Source: an uncultured Odoribacter sp. (GTDB lineage Bacteria; Bacteroidota; Bacteroidia; Bacteroidales; Marinifilaceae). From it: a stretch of DNA of 64,000 bases. Shown piece by piece: positions 60,946 through 64,000 of the stretch. The notes beneath the pieces were generated by a model. The model worked only from the letters and a program-made list of their open reading frames with translations. It ran no database searches and had not been told where the DNA came from. Position 1 is the first letter of the stretch. Each line of letters begins with the position of its first letter. The translations under genes and the position numbers were made by a program. The stretch is taken from NCBI GenBank assembly GCA_910578105.1, contig CAJTPD010000004.1, positions 144,933-208,932 on the forward strand, read 5' to 3'.

Positions 60946-61890
60946 ATGAGAATTTGTTGTATATTATTTGCCCTGTCTGTGTTACTTTTTATCAGTACAG
61001 ACGGGGCGAATGTTTTTGTGCCGGAGAAGGGGGTACGGATGGATACTTTGTCCGGGATGCCGGAATTGCCATTGCCGTCTGTTCCTCCGGAATTGCAAAG
61101 TGTGCCGGAACGGGCGGCTTATGTATTGGCTCATTTTTGGGATGGGATGGATTTCCGGGATACCCTCCGCAGCCACAATAAAGCTTTCATTGAGCAGAAT
61201 TTTGTCAATTTTGTTTCTCTTTTTCCACATGCTTCCGGAGAGGACCGGGCTATAGCGGTGAGGTTGCTGCTGAAAGCTGCAGAAGCGGATGTTCCGGCTT
61301 ATAGGCTTTTGGCAGAGGTGGCTGGAAAATATCTTTACGATACGGATTCCCCGATGTTGTGTGAGGAATATTATATCTTGTTTCTGGAAGAGTTTGTAAC
61401 TGCATCTGTCTGGGACGAGGTCGGAAAAGTACGGTTCCGGTATTTGCTTGAAGCTGCCCGGAAAAATCGTCCCGGAACACCGGCCGCCGATTTTACTTAT
61501 GTAACACGTGAAGGAAAGCAACAGACCCTTTATGGTACTTTGGGCGGAAATCTGTTATTAATTTTTTATGATCCTGCTTGTGACTATTGTCAGGAGGTTA
61601 TGACGCTATTGCGTGGTGATGTTTTTCTCTGCCGGCAGGTACGGGATAAACGTCTGACAGTGCTTGCCGTTTGTGTTGATACCGACCGTGAAATATGGGA
61701 ACTGACAAAGACAGATTTGCCGGCAGAGTGGATTGCCGGTTTTGATGCGGGTAATTTACAGGAGAAAGAATTGTATGTACTTTCCGGATTGCCAACGTTT
61801 TATCTATTGGATGCAGCTCGGAGTGTAGTATTGAAAGAGATTCTGCCGCAAGTGCTGATTCCGGTGCTGACAGCCAAATTGGGTGGATAA
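60946..61890 (+). CDS. DUF5106-like protein with thioredoxin-like domain
   Basis: Exported protein of 314 residues with a signal peptide (1-20). Residues about 50-175 resemble DUF5106 (RAAYVLAHFWDGMDFRDTL), and residues about 180-314 form an AhpC/TlpA-type thioredoxin-like fold with the motif FYDPACDYCQEV (C212, C215) and cis-Pro region SGLPTFYLLD. Its start is 12 bases after the large fimbrial gene, so it ends the fimbrial operon. A redox protein is unexpected there; it may assist disulfides in pilus proteins or belong to a stress response (inference). Confidence 0.85.
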   Translation: MRICCILFALSVLLFISTDGANVFVPEKGVRMDTLSGMPELPLPSVPPELQSVPERAAYVLAHFWDGMDFRDTLRSHNKAFIEQNFVNFVSLFPHASGEDRAIAVRLLLKAAEADVPAYRLLAEVAGKYLYDTDSPMLCEEYYILFLEEFVTASVWDEVGKVRFRYLLEAARKNRPGTPAADFTYVTREGKQQTLYGTLGGNLLLIFYDPACDYCQEVMTLLRGDVFLCRQVRDKRLTVLAVCVDTDREIWELTKTDLPAEWIAGFDAGNLQEKELYVLSGLPTFYLLDAARSVVLKEILPQVLIPVLTAKLGG

Positions 61891-61925
61891 CGGCGTGAGA
61901 TATGTTTATCTCCAACGGTTTTTGA
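61891..61925 (+). terminator. Weak terminator after the fimbrial operon
   Basis: GAGAT (61897-61901) pairs with ATCTC (61908-61912), extended by CGT/ACG over a two-base bulge, then T5. Short and imperfect. Confidence 0.35.
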
Positions 61926-61993
61926 TAAGTGTTTGTCAGACGGGTTCAATGTTGTTTTTTAATTTTACATTTCTCTAATCTGTATTTTAATAT

Positions 61994-62001
61994 TATCTTT
62001 G
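61994..62001 (+). promoter_or_regulatory. Candidate -7 element for pdxA
   Basis: TATCTTTG, exact -7 form, with a leader of about 105 bases to the pdxA ATG. No TTTG at standard spacing. Confidence 0.4.
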
Positions 62002-62112
62002 CTTTGGATAAAATAATAAAAGCTTAAGTTTATGAAATTGCTGAGTCCGGGGTTTTCAGTATAATGCCTTTGTGTTAGCCGGCTGTTTGTAAACTACATT
62101 AAAATATAATAT

Positions 62113-63204
62113 ATGGAGGACAGATTAATTGCAGGAATTACTCACGGAGATGTAAATGGTATAGGCTATGAGCTGATTATAAAGTTGATGGCAGAGAATA
62201 AAATCTGTGAAGTGTGTACCCCTTTGTTGTTTGGTTCGTCTAAAGTTGCCGCATATCACCGGAAAGCTTTGAATATAGAAAATTTTAACCTGAATAGTAT
62301 ACAAAAAGTTCAGGAAGTAAATCCTAAACGTTGCAATATTATTAATTGTGTTGATGATGCAATAAAGGTTGATTTTGGACAGGAAACCCCTGAATCTGAC
62401 GAGGCAGCGATGATTGCTTTGAAAACAGGTTTGGATTGTCTGGAGCGTGGGGAAATAGATGTATTAGTGGGAGCACCGCACGGATACAGTTCTTTCAAAC
62501 CGGATGCTGGGTGTTCTGCATTCTTTGCCAGACGTTATGAAGTGCGGAATACTATGCCTTTGCTGGTAGGAGAAAAAATGAAAATGGGGTTTGTTACTGA
62601 TTGTTTGTCTTTCAAAGAAGTAGGTGCAAATATTACCTTTAACAATGTATTATATAAACTGAAGCTATTAGACCAGTGCCTGAAAAAGGATTTTATGCTC
62701 CGAAAACCACGGATAGCTGTTTTGGGATTGAATCCGCGTAGCGGAGAAAATTGTATGTTTGGGGAGGAAGAAAAAAATATTATTATACCTGCAATTGAGA
62801 AGGCGCGGAATAATGGTATCATGGCTTTGGGACCTTATTCACCTGAGGTGTTGTTTACTGGTACCGGGTTTGAAAAATTTGATGTGATTCTTGCTATGTA
62901 TTATGACCAGGGGATGATTCCATTCCGGGTGATAGAAGGAAATGGAGGAGCTGTTTTAATAGCGGGTTTGCCTGTTGTGTATACCTCTACGGTGCATGGC
63001 ATGGCTTATGATATTACAGGGCAAGGTGTGGCTGATGAGTCCGGAATGCGCAGAGCCTTGTATCTGGCCATAGATGTTTATAATAACCGGAAGATGAATG
63101 CTGAACTTTCGGCAAACACTTTGAGGCATTATGATATCGCTTCCAATAGTAATGAAAGTGACCTCAATGTTGAACAGATTGCGGGAATGAAAGAGGAAGA
63201 ATAA
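62113..63204 (+). CDS. pdxA: 4-hydroxythreonine-4-phosphate dehydrogenase
   Basis: NAD-dependent dehydrogenase of the DXP-dependent vitamin B6 pathway. 363 residues. Family features: AGITHGDVNGIGYELIIK at the start, the histidine metal ligand of GAPHGYSSF, NPRSGENCMFGEEEK and the final AMYYDQGMIPFRV and STVHGMAYDITGQG motifs with the Asp and His ligands. The normal opening GDPxGIG reads GDVNGIG here, as in several Bacteroidota. It is convergent with the next gene, stops separated by one base. Confidence 0.95.
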   Translation: MEDRLIAGITHGDVNGIGYELIIKLMAENKICEVCTPLLFGSSKVAAYHRKALNIENFNLNSIQKVQEVNPKRCNIINCVDDAIKVDFGQETPESDEAAMIALKTGLDCLERGEIDVLVGAPHGYSSFKPDAGCSAFFARRYEVRNTMPLLVGEKMKMGFVTDCLSFKEVGANITFNNVLYKLKLLDQCLKKDFMLRKPRIAVLGLNPRSGENCMFGEEEKNIIIPAIEKARNNGIMALGPYSPEVLFTGTGFEKFDVILAMYYDQGMIPFRVIEGNGGAVLIAGLPVVYTSTVHGMAYDITGQGVADESGMRRALYLAIDVYNNRKMNAELSANTLRHYDIASNSNESDLNVEQIAGMKEEE

Positions 63205-63205
63205 A

Positions 63206-64000
63206 TTATCTTAATTTATTTAACTTTCCCCATATTTTTGGGATATATGTTGCAATATGCCTTTTTTTCTTGGCTTCATAAACATCCGCAATCTTGATGA
63301 GTATGGCTGTTTCTTCCACACCTCCGAACCCGGGATTGATAGCAGTTCCGAAAGTTTTCATGGAAGGAGAAAGGCTCATATATGCATTAATAAGCGGAGG
63401 GATATTTTCTCCTAATTCCCGGACATAATGGGATAAGATTTTGTAATCTTCATCATAATTGTTTCCTGAGAATATCTGTTGCATTTTTTTCTGGTCGATG
63501 CTGATGTTTAATGGTTCTATCGGGTATACCAGATGTTCGTTGTCGTGGAAATATTTTTGCATGAAATGTAAAATCATATTCCGGGCCTGAATGTTGAAAT
63601 TGGTATACATTGTGACTTTACCAAAAAAATATTCAATTTCCGGGTGGTCTACGGTCAAAGCTCCCAGCCCGTCCCAGAGATTGTCCAGAGCAAATACCGA
63701 TTTTCTTCCCATTCGGGTAGATTGGTACAAAGGATGTACAAACGAACGGCCTAATTCTATCATTTTAGGCAGATATTTTTCTTTGAATGGTTCTGAGAAA
63801 TGAAAAAGTTCCGTGGTGGCCAAATTAGGTTCTCCTGCCGGATTTTTACTCAGGCGGTTACATAAAATGAAACGGTAACCTCCCAGAATTTCTTTTTCTT
63901 TAGGGTCCCAGACAATTAATTGCTGGTAGGGGGTATCTTCGGCTATATCAAATTCGTCAATGTCAATATCTTTACCCGTACCGCCTCCGGCACTGCGAAA
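63206..64000 (-). CDS. glsB: GNAT-type N-acyltransferase, GlsB/OlsB-like (5' end outside window)
   Basis: Acyl-ACP dependent N-acyltransferase; in Bacteroides the homologue GlsB attaches a 3-hydroxy fatty acid to glycine, the first step to glycine lipids of the membrane. The frame is open to the right edge of the window: 264 residues can be read, including RSAGGGTGKDIDIDEFD at the start and VWDPKEKEILGGYRFILCNR, the acyltransferase core. A TTG at 63823 is not the start, since family sequence continues upstream of it. The C-terminal part (GVEETAILIKIADVYEAKKKRH) is typical for the hemolysin-annotated group. Confidence 0.82.
   Translation of the reverse strand, partial: FRSAGGGTGKDIDIDEFDIAEDTPYQQLIVWDPKEKEILGGYRFILCNRLSKNPAGEPNLATTELFHFSEPFKEKYLPKMIELGRSFVHPLYQSTRMGRKSVFALDNLWDGLGALTVDHPEIEYFFGKVTMYTNFNIQARNMILHFMQKYFHDNEHLVYPIEPLNISIDQKKMQQIFSGNNYDEDYKILSHYVRELGENIPPLINAYMSLSPSMKTFGTAINPGFGGVEETAILIKIADVYEAKKKRHIATYIPKIWGKLNKLR

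Overview
The window is a contiguous piece of chromosome from a member of the Bacteroidota, order Bacteroidales. The grounds are FecI/FecR/SusC/SusD and Mfa/Fim-type fimbrial operons, a fucRIAK-type fucose operon, the DUF1573, DUF3575, DUF3868, DUF4595 and DUF4906 families, and promoters of the Bacteroidota type (-7 TAnnTTTG, often with TTTG about 19-21 bases upstream). The moderate GC content, many small lipoproteins and the thioredoxin/M16-carrying SusCD locus would suit Odoribacteraceae (Odoribacter or Butyricimonas); that family-level placement is inference only.

Layout. 1-2956: the end of an RNase E/G gene and a DsbD-type transmembrane thiol reductase, each closed by a very long hairpin terminator. 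3076-16573: a long co-directional operon with an ECF sigma factor, a FecR anti-sigma factor, a SusC/RagA transporter with an STN signalling domain, SusD, a fasciclin-like lipoprotein, a coiled-coil lipoprotein, an exported thioredoxin, an M16 metalloprotease and a TIG/DUF4595 lipoprotein. It has no glycoside hydrolase, so it looks like a regulated uptake and processing system for a peptide or protein ligand rather than a polysaccharide locus. An AT-rich, cysteine-rich exported orphan follows.

17.7-43.5 kb is mainly core genome: a DUF5715 lipoprotein, ychF, lolA, cdaA (c-di-AMP synthesis), purC, phoH, mazG, cvfB-like, an FtsE-like ATPase with a long acidic tail, rpe, a gamma carbonic anhydrase, hsp20, tRNA-Gly(GCC), a Pif1-like helicase, a ROK protein, a YhiM homologue, rarA, kdsA, mutS2, two DUF1573 proteins, rpsO and pnp.

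43.7-51.2 kb (minus strand) is an L-fucose operon (fucR, fucI, fucA, fucK, fucP and an unknown gene in the role of fucX) for catabolism of host mucin fucose. It is divergent, across 541 bases, from a seven-gene fimbrial (type V pilus) operon at 51.7-61.9 kb. The window ends with pdxA and a 5'-truncated acyltransferase of the GlsB/OlsB type.

Most interesting are: (1) the sigma/anti-sigma-controlled SusCD-fasciclin-thioredoxin-M16 operon, beside a DsbD gene and a cysteine-rich orphan; (2) a 19-base element shared (18/19) between the fucR/fimbria divergent region and the fucI-fucA gap, which could link fucose sensing to pilus expression; (3) a consensus promoter at 40192-40222 pointing at a 46-codon hydrophobic ORF in a region otherwise without genes. 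No CRISPR array, insertion sequence, prophage or rRNA was seen.
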